NCBI GenBank assembly: GCA_023418475.1
Contig: JAEZZO010000022.1
Location: forward strand, 1 to 36,030
Reading direction: 5' to 3'
Length of the DNA stretch: 36,030 nt
Source: Bacillota bacterium
GTDB lineage: Bacteria > Bacillota > Clostridia > Lachnospirales > Lachnospiraceae
Under the pieces are notes generated by a model, which saw only the letters and a list, made by a program, of their open reading frames with translations, was not told where the DNA came from and did not search any database. The translations under genes and the position numbers were made by a program. Below, in pieces: positions 14,693-23,065 of this stretch (the first letter of the stretch is position 1; each line of letters begins with the position of its first letter).

Positions 14693-16381
14693 TTATGAAT
14701 GAGAGAAGAGATATTCTCTTACCTGATCCACCGTAGGAAGCGTGAGAATATGGTCGGCCAATTCTTTCGATTTTTCATAGGATAGGCTGCGTAGAATATT
14801 CTTAATGTTAGCTCCTTCACCGGGAGACATACTGAATTCGTCGAGACCAAAGCCAAGTAGCAGAGCAGCGGCTTTTTCATCTCCTGCAAGCTCTCCGCAC
14901 ATTCCGGCTGTAATACCATTTGTGTGGGCTGCTTCTATGATTCTTTTAATGCTTTGCAGGACTGCGGGATGGAAGGAATCAAACAAGGAAGAGATTCTTT
15001 GATTCCCGCGGTCTATGGCTAGAGTATATTGCGTCAGATCATTTGTTCCGATACTGAAAAAATCGGCATGCTTTGCCAAATGTCCGGCACACATCACAGC
15101 CGCCGGTGTTTCAATCATTATACCGGTTGGAATTGTACAATCAAAAGGTATGTTTTCCAGAAGCAGCTGTGCTTTGCATTCCTCTAGTATTTCATTTGCT
15201 TTTTGCAGCTCTTCGAGTGAAATTATCATTGGATACATAATCTTCACTTTGCCGAAGGCACTGGCACGAAGAATAGCCCTTAACTGGGTCTTAAAGATAT
15301 CCGTCATCTCCAGGGAAATGCGGATGGCACGCCAGCCTAAGAATGGATTCTCTTCCGGCGGGATCGTAAAATAAGGCAGTGACTTGTCACCGCCGATGTC
15401 GAGAGTACGGATAATCAAGTCGCCTTTACACAGGAGGGCTGCTTCTTTATAAACAGTAAACTGTTCCTCTTCTGTGGGAAAATGCGTATTGTTCATATAT
15501 AAGAATTCCGTACGGAATAAACCGATACTATCAATATGAAAGGCAGCAGCCTTTTTGACGTCCTCAAGACTGCCAACATTTGCGCAGATCTTCACGGCCT
15601 TTCCATCCATAGTAGTAGCAGGAAGGTAGCTAAGCTTTGTTAAGTTCTGTTTCTTTTCCTCATATGTTCCTTGCAAAAGGCGATATTCTTTGATGGTATC
15701 TTCATCCGGATTGACGATAAGCTTTCCGGCAGAGGCATCCAGTATCAGATAGTCACCGCTGTGGATGCTTTTCATCAAATCCTTTACACCAACTAAGGCA
15801 GGCAGTTCCAGAGTTCTGGCAATAATCGATACATGGCTGGTGATACCGCCATATTCTGTAGCAAAGCCGAGAATATGAGTAAGATCTAAATACGAAGTAT
15901 CGGATAAAACAAGATTTTCAGTTATAATAATGACATCTTCCTTAATGCGGTCAAAGCCGGTATTGCCGGTCCCCTTTAAAATCCTCATCAGCCGGGTACG
16001 GATATCAATGATATCATCGCTGCGTTCCCTCAGATATTCATCCTCCATATTGTTAAAAATACTGCACAATTCAGCAATTGTCTTATCCAGAGCCTGCTGT
16101 GCATTCAGATGATTTACAGTGATTTTATTTATCACACCTTCGCATAGAGTGATATCTTTTACCAATTCAAGATGAGCCTTGAAAAGATCTGAATTCGATG
16201 CCAGAAATTCAATCTGATTGGTAGCTTCCTTTACTGCTTTCTTAAATTTATCAATTTCCTGGTTAATCTGCCCGGGCGTAATTCTATATAAATCAGCATT
16301 CAGTTCCTGACGTTCAACGACAAAGGCTTTTCCAATGGCTATACCCTTTGAAGCCGTTTTTAAATTAGAGAGTAGTCTCAA
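14693..16381 (-). CDS. ptsI: Phosphotransferase system enzyme I
   Basis: Enzyme I of the sugar PTS, which passes phosphate from phosphoenolpyruvate to HPr. The active His is in GGITSHVSIIARTLELPALV (His183 with this start). The PEP-binding C-terminal barrel shows LRTLDIGGDKSLPYF, the signature FSIGTNDLTQYTLAIDRGN and the AGMCGELAGD Cys motif. The 562-residue length is close to the family norm. I choose TTG at 16381 because GGAGG (16391-16387) lies five bases upstream; a TTG at 16393 would overlap that site. The Cys-rich mini-gene lies 37 bp upstream in the same direction. No ptsH (HPr) gene is adjacent, so HPr must be encoded elsewhere. Confidence 0.95.
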   Translation of the reverse strand: MRLLSNLKTASKGIAIGKAFVVERQELNADLYRITPGQINQEIDKFKKAVKEATNQIEFLASNSDLFKAHLELVKDITLCEGVINKITVNHLNAQQALDKTIAELCSIFNNMEDEYLRERSDDIIDIRTRLMRILKGTGNTGFDRIKEDVIIITENLVLSDTSYLDLTHILGFATEYGGITSHVSIIARTLELPALVGVKDLMKSIHSGDYLILDASAGKLIVNPDEDTIKEYRLLQGTYEEKKQNLTKLSYLPATTMDGKAVKICANVGSLEDVKKAAAFHIDSIGLFRTEFLYMNNTHFPTEEEQFTVYKEAALLCKGDLIIRTLDIGGDKSLPYFTIPPEENPFLGWRAIRISLEMTDIFKTQLRAILRASAFGKVKIMYPMIISLEELQKANEILEECKAQLLLENIPFDCTIPTGIMIETPAAVMCAGHLAKHADFFSIGTNDLTQYTLAIDRGNQRISSLFDSFHPAVLQSIKRIIEAAHTNGITAGMCGELAGDEKAAALLLGFGLDEFSMSPGEGANIKNILRSLSYEKSKELADHILTLPTVDQVREYLFSHS

Positions 16382-16418
16382 ACCTGCCTCCAATCCGGTA
16401 AATGTTTACCGATAGATA

Positions 16419-16601
16419 TTATTCCTTTTTTTCGCGTTCTGCGTGGTTTTCTTTTCTTTTGTCTGATCTGCTTTTTCGCATGCAATAGGGCAGGGCATAG
16501 CGTTTGTGAGTTTTATGATGTGCAATGCAGGCAGCACAATTACCGAAGCGTTCACATTTTTTTCTCACACAGGTACATTTTTCCTGACCATTTTCCAGCA
16601 T
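16419..16601 (-). CDS. Cysteine-rich small protein of unknown function
   Basis: A 60-residue basic protein with six Cys (9, 11, 16, 22, 25, 40) in the order CxC, C, CxxC, C and with paired His28-His29, a plausible zinc- or metal-binding arrangement. The C-terminal third is highly charged (RKSRSDKRKENHAEREKKE). GGAGG sits six bases before the ATG, which supports translation. A promoter is predicted at 16632-16661, and ptsI follows after 37 bp, so the two probably form one transcript. I recall Cys-rich proteins of this type in Lachnospiraceae but have no function for them. Confidence 0.7.
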   Translation of the reverse strand: MLENGQEKCTCVRKKCERFGNCAACIAHHKTHKRYALPYCMRKSRSDKRKENHAEREKKE

Positions 16602-16631
16602 TTCTAACCTCCGTTCCTGCGCTCGTTATGC

Positions 16632-16661
16632 ATTTTATTCTATTTTCCGCCGTATTTACAA
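16632..16661 (-). promoter_or_regulatory. Predicted promoter of the Cys-rich protein-ptsI transcript
   Basis: On the minus strand TTGTAA (16661-16656), an 18-bp spacer and TAAAAT (16637-16632), about 30 bp before the ATG of the mini-gene. Confidence 0.45.
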
Positions 16662-16717
16662 TAGCGTAAAACTGATAGAAGAGAAAGATAGTAGGGCTTA
16701 GCAGCAATTATTCCATC

Positions 16718-18973
16718 CTATAAGGCGGCCTTCTGCCCTTTGTCACCGCGTTTACGATTACGTACCTTCCTCACACTGAGTATTTTGTCATGATGCACAA
16801 AGGTTTCCTGCTCCTGGCTGATTGCCGCAGCGTAGCATACAGTGTCATTTTTCTCCAGAGTAATTGCTTTAACTCCCCGGCTTGTTTTCTTTAATTCACT
16901 TACCTCGGAAAGCGGGAAACCAAGGGAAAGGCCTTTTTCTGTCAATATAATAACCTTAAAGCCACCGGCCCAGCCAGACATTACCTCCGAGGCGGAGAGC
17001 AGACAGATGCTAATAATCTCATCATTATCCTCCAGTTTTGTGGCACTGATCTGGGAACGGACAGTTTCAAATTCGACGCCGGATACCTGCTTAATAAATC
17101 CGTTTTTCGTCGTGAATAAAAGCTGGCTGTCAAATAGTTTTTCAAACGAAGCATAGAGAATCACATTTTCCTTATTCAGCTTACATAAGGTGTGGATTAA
17201 GACTCCCTTGTCCTTCATCTTGCACCGTGGAATACTTTCTGCTTTTACCTGATACATGTTACCCTCAGCGGTAAAAACACATAAGCGGTCATTATTTTTC
17301 ATCTGTATGATATGGACAAACTCCTTAAGGCTTTCCTCCGAGGTTCTTGAATAGCTGGCTACATCAAGTGATTTCGTATAACCAAAACGGTCAATTAATA
17401 TATAAATATCTTCGATTTTGACTTCCTCCACATAATCAGAAGAAGTAACATGGGTAAGTGTAGTTCTTCTGGGGGTATGAAAGCTTTTTTTGTAATCCCT
17501 TAATCGAGATTTTATTACCTTGTATAACTCCTTTGTATCACCAAGCACCTTTTTATATTCCTGAATGGAGTTTTCCAGCGAAGTATTTTCATCGTGCAGC
17601 TTTAATATCTCCAAGCCTATTAATTTGCCTAGCTGCATGGTAAGAATGGCTTCCGCCTGTCGCTCCGTAAAATCTAAGGAGCTTGCCTGCTTTTCGGAAA
17701 CGGCAGATTTGAACTTTATGCCTTCGGTATTGCCTTCCATCAGGCAGCTTTTTGCCTGCTTAATCGAGGTACTGCCTCGTAATATCTCTATAATCAGATC
17801 AATTACGTCAGTTGCCTTGATAAGTCCACCCACAATTTCCAGACGTTTAATAGCGCGCTCCAGCAGATACTGATATTCTTTGGTATAAAGCTCAACCTGA
17901 AAATCAACAAATTCACTGATGATTGCTTTCAGGTTAAAGGTGACGGGCTGCTGGTCCTTAACAGCCAGAAGATTAGCAGAATAGGTGTCCTCCATGGATG
18001 TTTTTTTATAAAGCCCATTCAATAAATTCTCCGTGTCACGGTCCTTTTTCACTTCAATGACTACCCGGATACCTTCCTTGGAGGATTCGTCACGGATATC
18101 ATAGATCTCATCAAATACCTTGTCCTTAACTAGGGAGGCAAGTCCTTCCACCAGCTTTGTCTTATTACCGGCTATTGTGTAGGGAATCTCAGTAATCACA
18201 ATGTTTTTCCGTCCATTATCTCCGGTTTCGATTTCGACTCTGGAACGGATACGGATCTTACCTTCTCCGGTTTCGTAGAGGGCTGTAAGATCATCCTGGT
18301 TTACAATGATACCACCGGTAGGAAAATCAGGTGCAGGGATATAATGCATCAGTTTGCTTACCGTTATCTCAGGGTTGTCCAGATATGCAATCACACCGTC
18401 AATTACTTCATCCGGATTATGAGGGGGAATATTTGTCGCCATACCTACTGCAATTCCAGTTGTACCATTGATCAGAAGATTTGGAATCATCGCCGGTAGG
18501 ACAGTGGGTTCCTTTTCACTATCATCAAAGTTGGGTATAAAGTCAATCAGACCTTTTTCCAGATGGTCTAATAAAGCCATTGCACCGGGAGAAAGTCTGG
18601 CCTCTGTGTAACGCATCGCAGCAGCGCCGTCTCCGTCGATAGAACCGAAATTACCGTGTCCGTCTACCAGCGGAACCATCAGGGAATAATCCTCTGCCAT
18701 ACGCACAAGGGCGTCGTAGATGGAACCATCTCCATGGGGATGATATTTACCCATCGTATCACCGACGATACGAGCACTTTTTCTGTGAGGCTTATTAGGC
18801 TCCAGCCCCAGTTCAATCATGGAATACAGAATTCTTCTCTGTACCGGCTTTAAACCGTCCCGGACGTCCGGAAGTGCTCTGGCAATAATTACGCTCATCG
18901 CATAATCCCGGTAGCTATTCTTCATTTCTTCGGAAAAATCCGTCTGGATTATCTGATCGGAAACTTTTTTCAT
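16718..18973 (-). CDS. Type IIA DNA topoisomerase A subunit (ParC/GyrA-like)
   Basis: A 751-residue DNA-cleaving subunit. The winged-helix core has ALPDVRDGLKPVQRRIL (33-49), HPHGDGSIYDALVRMAED (78-95) and the catalytic Tyr122 (AAAMRYTEARLS). A beta-propeller-like C-terminal domain follows at about 490-740. I see no canonical GyrA box (QRRGGKG), which favours a topoisomerase IV (ParC) role, decatenating daughter chromosomes, over gyrase. The residue equal to E. coli GyrA Ser83 is Gly83, while Asp87 is kept. I place the start at ATG 18973; a TTG at 18991 would overlap the GGAGG ribosome site. The B subunit gene lies 97 bp upstream in the same direction, so they form an operon. Confidence 0.9.
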   Translation of the reverse strand: MKKVSDQIIQTDFSEEMKNSYRDYAMSVIIARALPDVRDGLKPVQRRILYSMIELGLEPNKPHRKSARIVGDTMGKYHPHGDGSIYDALVRMAEDYSLMVPLVDGHGNFGSIDGDGAAAMRYTEARLSPGAMALLDHLEKGLIDFIPNFDDSEKEPTVLPAMIPNLLINGTTGIAVGMATNIPPHNPDEVIDGVIAYLDNPEITVSKLMHYIPAPDFPTGGIIVNQDDLTALYETGEGKIRIRSRVEIETGDNGRKNIVITEIPYTIAGNKTKLVEGLASLVKDKVFDEIYDIRDESSKEGIRVVIEVKKDRDTENLLNGLYKKTSMEDTYSANLLAVKDQQPVTFNLKAIISEFVDFQVELYTKEYQYLLERAIKRLEIVGGLIKATDVIDLIIEILRGSTSIKQAKSCLMEGNTEGIKFKSAVSEKQASSLDFTERQAEAILTMQLGKLIGLEILKLHDENTSLENSIQEYKKVLGDTKELYKVIKSRLRDYKKSFHTPRRTTLTHVTSSDYVEEVKIEDIYILIDRFGYTKSLDVASYSRTSEESLKEFVHIIQMKNNDRLCVFTAEGNMYQVKAESIPRCKMKDKGVLIHTLCKLNKENVILYASFEKLFDSQLLFTTKNGFIKQVSGVEFETVRSQISATKLEDNDEIISICLLSASEVMSGWAGGFKVIILTEKGLSLGFPLSEVSELKKTSRGVKAITLEKNDTVCYAAAISQEQETFVHHDKILSVRKVRNRKRGDKGQKAAL

Positions 18974-19070
18974 CGTGATATAAACCTCCAAAATTATTTA
19001 ATACCTGTATATTACTATTTTTATGATAGCAGAGGGCATAGCAGCCTTCTTCGCGTTGTGATCGAGGCGT

Positions 19071-21002
19071 TTATACATCGAGCTTTGCATATTTGGCTTC
19101 TTCGATGATGAAGCTGCGCCTTGGCGGTACATTACTGCTCATCAGCATGGTGGTGATTTCATCGGCTTCCACTGTATCACTGATAGTGATTTGCGCGAGA
19201 ATACGCGTATCCGGATTAAGAGTGGTTTCCCAGAGCTGGTTGGCATCCATCTCTCCGAGTCCTTTATACCGCTGAAGTCCGGTGATTTTATTCCCTTCGA
19301 TTTTACGAAACTTATCCAGCTCAAAATCGTTGAATAAATATTCGGAGCGCTTCACCTTTTTATTGCGCTCGCTGGTCTCATATTCGACTTTATAAAGCGG
19401 CGGCAAGCCGCGGTAAATCTTGCCTTCCATAATAAGCTCCGGCATAAAGCGGTAGAAGAAGGTGAGCAAAAGTGTACTGATGTGGGCACCGTCCACATCG
19501 GCATCAGTTAAAATTATGATTTTATCATAACGAAGCTTTGCCAGATCAAATTCATCCCCAATACCGCATCCAAAGGTTGCAATCATTGATTTGATCTCAT
19601 TATTAATCAAAATTTTCTCCAGAGTTGCTTTTTCCACGTTTAAAATCTTGCCGCGGAGGGGCAGGACTGCCTGTGTTCTGCGGTTTCGGGCAGTTTTTAC
19701 CGTTCCACCGGCAGAATCACCTTCGACAATATAGATCTCACATTCCTCCGGCTTTTTGGAGGAGCAGGAGGCAAGCTTACTCCGGGTATCCACATCACTT
19801 AATTGCTTCATTACGGCGGTTCTTGCCTTGTCACTGGCACGTCTTGCATTAAAGGATTTCATGGAGTTGTCCAGGATACTTCTAAGTACTTCAACGTGCT
19901 TATCGAAGAATCGCTGCGCCTCGGTGGAAAAGACATCATCTACAGCGCTTTTTGCATCGGTATTACCAAGCTTTGTCTTCGTCTGTCCCTCAAATTGCGG
20001 GTCAGGATGCTTGATGGAAATAATAGCAACCAGACCATTTCGGATGTCCTTCCCGTCGAAGTTCTCATCCTTTTCTTTTAAAACATTCAGTTCTCTGGCA
20101 TACTGGTTCATGACACGGGTAAGTCCTGTTTTAAAACCGGTAACCAGAGTACCGCCATCCACTACATTAATCCGGTTACAATAAGCATTGATCTGCTCAG
20201 AATAGCCGTCCGTATATTGAAATGCGATCTCTACCTCAATTTCACCGCTTTTTCCCTCCAGATAAACCGGTTCCTCATGGATTAAGTTCATTTCGCGAGT
20301 CAGATAGGATACAAAGCTTTTTATACCGAATTCCTCTTGATAGCTTTTGGCGGTTCCGGTAATCTTGTCCGTAAAATTCAGTAAAATATTCTTATTTAAA
20401 AAGGCGATTTCCTTCAATTTCTTGTGTATCGTTTCTGGTTTAAATTCAACAGTCTCAAAAATACTGTCATCCGGATAGAATATAACCTTAGTACCGGTAT
20501 CAGATTTATTGCATTTACCGACTACGGGCAGCAGTCCGTCTGCCAGCTCGGTTACAGGATGACCACCGTCTATATATTCATCCCGGTAAATTTTACCGTC
20601 GCGTTTTACCTCGATGATCATTCGCTTCGAGAGAGCATTGACGACGGAAGCACCAACACCATGAAGTCCGCCGGATACCTTATAGACCGAATTGCCAAAT
20701 TTTCCTCCGGCATGCAAAATAGTATAGACGACACGAACAGTAGGGATTTTCTTAGTCGGGTGAATATCTACAGGTACACCGCGCCCGTTGTCGCAGATTT
20801 CGACACCGCCGTCCTTTAATAAAGTAATATCTATTTTTGTGCAATAACCTGCCAGGTGTTCATCAATGCCGTTGTCAAGTATCTCCCAGATCAGATGATG
20901 CAATCCTCTTGGTCCGGTACTGCCAATATACATACCGGGACGTTTTCTGACCGCTTCAAGGCCCTCCAGGACAACAATTTGATTTCCGCTGTATTGTTCC
21001 AT
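19071..21002 (-). CDS. Type IIA DNA topoisomerase B subunit (ParE/GyrB-like)
   Basis: A 643-residue ATPase/Toprim subunit. The GHKL ATPase has EILDNGIDEHLAGY (catalytic Glu40), DNGRGVPVDIHP and GGLHGVGASVVNALS. The Toprim domain has EGDSAGGTVKTARNRRTQAV and LTDADVDGAHI for metal binding. The C-terminal tail is QRYKGLGEMDANQLWETTL and RRSFIIEEAKYAKLDV. The short length fits a Gram-positive GyrB/ParE without the proteobacterial insert. With the A subunit next to it, it forms a heterotetramer that changes DNA topology using ATP. The start is uncertain: ATG 21002 begins where family homology starts, while GTG 21047 or ATG 21014 would add 15 or 4 residues; none has a well-placed ribosome site. Confidence 0.9.
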   Translation of the reverse strand: MEQYSGNQIVVLEGLEAVRKRPGMYIGSTGPRGLHHLIWEILDNGIDEHLAGYCTKIDITLLKDGGVEICDNGRGVPVDIHPTKKIPTVRVVYTILHAGGKFGNSVYKVSGGLHGVGASVVNALSKRMIIEVKRDGKIYRDEYIDGGHPVTELADGLLPVVGKCNKSDTGTKVIFYPDDSIFETVEFKPETIHKKLKEIAFLNKNILLNFTDKITGTAKSYQEEFGIKSFVSYLTREMNLIHEEPVYLEGKSGEIEVEIAFQYTDGYSEQINAYCNRINVVDGGTLVTGFKTGLTRVMNQYARELNVLKEKDENFDGKDIRNGLVAIISIKHPDPQFEGQTKTKLGNTDAKSAVDDVFSTEAQRFFDKHVEVLRSILDNSMKSFNARRASDKARTAVMKQLSDVDTRSKLASCSSKKPEECEIYIVEGDSAGGTVKTARNRRTQAVLPLRGKILNVEKATLEKILINNEIKSMIATFGCGIGDEFDLAKLRYDKIIILTDADVDGAHISTLLLTFFYRFMPELIMEGKIYRGLPPLYKVEYETSERNKKVKRSEYLFNDFELDKFRKIEGNKITGLQRYKGLGEMDANQLWETTLNPDTRILAQITISDTVEADEITTMLMSSNVPPRRSFIIEEAKYAKLDV

Positions 21003-21036
21003 ATTAATAACCATGTCCTTTCCAAAAACTAGCAAT

Positions 21037-21078
21037 TTATGCAGCACACAAATTGCCGTGCAAAAAATTATTTTTCAC
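21037..21078 (-). CDS. Possible leader peptide before the topoisomerase operon
   Basis: A 13-codon frame (MKNNFLHGNLCAA) starts with GTG at 21078, four bases after a strong TGGAGG, and ends at TAA 21037, 34 bp before ATG 21002. It is out of frame with the B subunit. Two small hairpins (TGCCGC-N4-GCGGCA at 21092-21107; AAGCAC-GTAA-GTGCTT at about 21125-21140) lie upstream. It could be a regulatory uORF or a chance frame. Confidence 0.3.
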   Translation of the reverse strand: MKNNFLHGNLCAA

Positions 21079-21140
21079 ACTACCTCCATCTGCCGCGCAT
21101 GCGGCATATATAACTTTCACGAAAAGCACGTAAGTGCTTC

Positions 21141-21603
21141 TGCCGGTTAAAAAATGCTTTCCTTTTCAACCTAACTCTATTTTACCGAAGTTCTATAGTG
21201 TTAGGCAGTATTTATTAGAGTGAAAATGCTGGTTCTGCCAGCTTTGACATAAAAATTCAATTTGGATTATAACACAAGCTCCATGGAATTTCCAGTTATA
21301 TTACAATCATATGTTCGGAAGCACTTACCAGATGCATAGCTATGGAATAAGACTTGCCTCTGAATAGTAACTACAGTTAAGCCTGGTTATAGTTCCGGTC
21401 AGCCGATTATTTCCTTACTTTCTTTTACTTGCTTTATCTTCGGTCGTTCAGCGGACATAAAAACATTGGGGAGATACGCAAAGAAGTAAAATTAAATGCT
21501 GATAGTTGAGTTAAATAATTTAGTTGAAGTTAAGAGAAAATTAAGCATGAATGTAAAAAAATCAGGATTGCTTAGAAGAAATAGATGAAATAAAGAATGT
21601 ATA
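21141..21603. other. Long intergenic stretch between divergent genes
   Basis: No gene seen. A GCTGG/CCAGC hairpin lies near 21227-21241. TTAAATAATTTAG near 21515 matches the left arm of the palindrome at 21636. The promoter of the topoisomerase operon should lie here, but I cannot pick it with confidence. Confidence 0.4.
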
Positions 21604-21633
21604 TTGACATTGCAAGACATTTTATACTATAAT
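21604..21633 (+). promoter_or_regulatory. Promoter of the LacI-family regulator
   Basis: TTGACA (21604-21609), an 18-bp spacer and TATAAT (21628-21633): a near-consensus sigma-A promoter. The start would be near 21640, giving a leader of about 215 nt. Confidence 0.75.
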
Positions 21634-21635
21634 TC

Positions 21636-21672
21636 ATTTAAATAATTTAGAATTAAACTGAATTATTTAAAT
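21636..21672 (+). promoter_or_regulatory. 15-bp inverted repeat overlapping the transcription start
   Basis: ATTTAAATAATTTAG (21636-21650) and CTGAATTATTTAAAT (21658-21672) match in inverse orientation with one mismatch. It begins two bases after the -10 box, which is a repressor-like position. It could be an operator, or an RNA hairpin at the 5' end. It lacks the central CG usual for LacI-family operators. Confidence 0.5.
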
Positions 21673-21854
21673 ATAATTGAATTTACTGATTAAGATAATA
21701 TAATTTAAGCAAAACTGAATCTAACAGGAAAGTTATCTGGAGAAAATTCTGGACATATTGAATTAATTTATATTAAAAAGGAATAGAGCTAGACAGGTTT
21801 ACTAATCGATGCTAAAATTATCTAAAATATTTAGATGAATTTAGGAGCATAAAA

Positions 21855-22904
21855 ATGACAATGAAAGCCAAAGAAATTGCAAAATTGCTGGGTATTTCAC
21901 CCGCCAGCGTGTCATTGGTTTTAAATAATAAACCTGGGGTCAGTGAAACCACTCGAAATAAAGTGTTTGAAATCGTGAAAGAACTTGGATGTGAAGAATT
22001 ATTACCGGATAAGGTAGAAGAGACAAAGACTATTTTGTTTCTGGTATACCGGAAAAATGGTATTAGGACAGAAGAATCACCCTATTTCTCGCAGATTTTC
22101 TCGGATATTATGGAAGGCGTTGAAAATCAGGCTAAGAATAGCGGATATAAGCTGATGGTTACTTATGCGGATCATAAATCCGTTGCAGCTGAGGTCGGAA
22201 AAATCCGTGGTGAAAAAATAGACGGACTTTTGCTGCTCGCAACAGAAATGGTCAAGGCTCAGATGAAGCTTTTTACCGATCTGCGTGTTCCTGTTGTAAT
22301 TATTGATAATTATATGGAAAGTGAGGATATGGACTGTGTTGCAATCAATAATGAACAGGGAGTTGATGTGGCAGTTTCCTTTCTGGTATCCATGGGACAT
22401 GAGGAGATTGGGTATTTACACGTAGATGGGAGTGCATACAATTTCATAGAACGTTATTATGGATTTATGCGGTCTATCAGAGAAAACAATCTTTCTTCCG
22501 GGAAGATAACAATTATTGAATTTACTTCCGGCGGAGGAGAAACAGTTTATCCCGAATTGAAAAAAAGAATTACGCAGCTCAAAAAGATGCCAACAGCCTT
22601 TTTTGCGGATAATGATATTATTGCGATTGGTACAATACGGGTGCTCCGGGAAATGGGGTATCGTATACCGGAGGATATTTCGATCATAGGCTTTGATGAT
22701 ATCTCTTTATCAGAAATGATGGATCCTCCGCTTACTACCATTCAAATACCGAAGTATGCAATTGGCTGTGTTGCGGTCAATACCCTGGTAAGCAGGATTG
22801 GCGGCAATTTCGAAGGGATAAAGAAGATAGAAATGAAGACGGCTCTGATGAAACGAAACAGTGTAAAAAGTCTTATAAAAAGCAATGAGCCTTTTATAGA
22901 ATAG
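21855..22904 (+). CDS. LacI-family transcriptional regulator
   Basis: A 349-residue repressor. The N-terminal helix-turn-helix is AKEIAKLLGISPASVSLVLN and the hinge follows at about 45-60. The periplasmic-binding-protein-like sugar domain covers about 60-335, with IDGLLLLATEM, GHEEIGYLHVDGS and a C-terminal GFDDISLSEMMDPPLTTIQ motif. It probably senses a galactose- or arabinose-containing sugar and controls the GH42 and GH127 genes just downstream. TTAGGAGC precedes the ATG. A partial copy of its last 61 residues lies at 28327-28509. Confidence 0.92.
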   Translation: MTMKAKEIAKLLGISPASVSLVLNNKPGVSETTRNKVFEIVKELGCEELLPDKVEETKTILFLVYRKNGIRTEESPYFSQIFSDIMEGVENQAKNSGYKLMVTYADHKSVAAEVGKIRGEKIDGLLLLATEMVKAQMKLFTDLRVPVVIIDNYMESEDMDCVAINNEQGVDVAVSFLVSMGHEEIGYLHVDGSAYNFIERYYGFMRSIRENNLSSGKITIIEFTSGGGETVYPELKKRITQLKKMPTAFFADNDIIAIGTIRVLREMGYRIPEDISIIGFDDISLSEMMDPPLTTIQIPKYAIGCVAVNTLVSRIGGNFEGIKKIEMKTALMKRNSVKSLIKSNEPFIE

Positions 22905-23065
22905 GAAACAAGTGAAATTCATTCTGGATTTCAATCCATTTTCTCAAGCGCGGCTACAAGAAAGCACAGAGGTTTCCGGTAACATGAATTTGCAAGTTAG
23001 AATTCATACGTTTATCCGGTATACAGCTTAGAAACGCAGAATTAATGCGTGGATATGGAGGGAAA

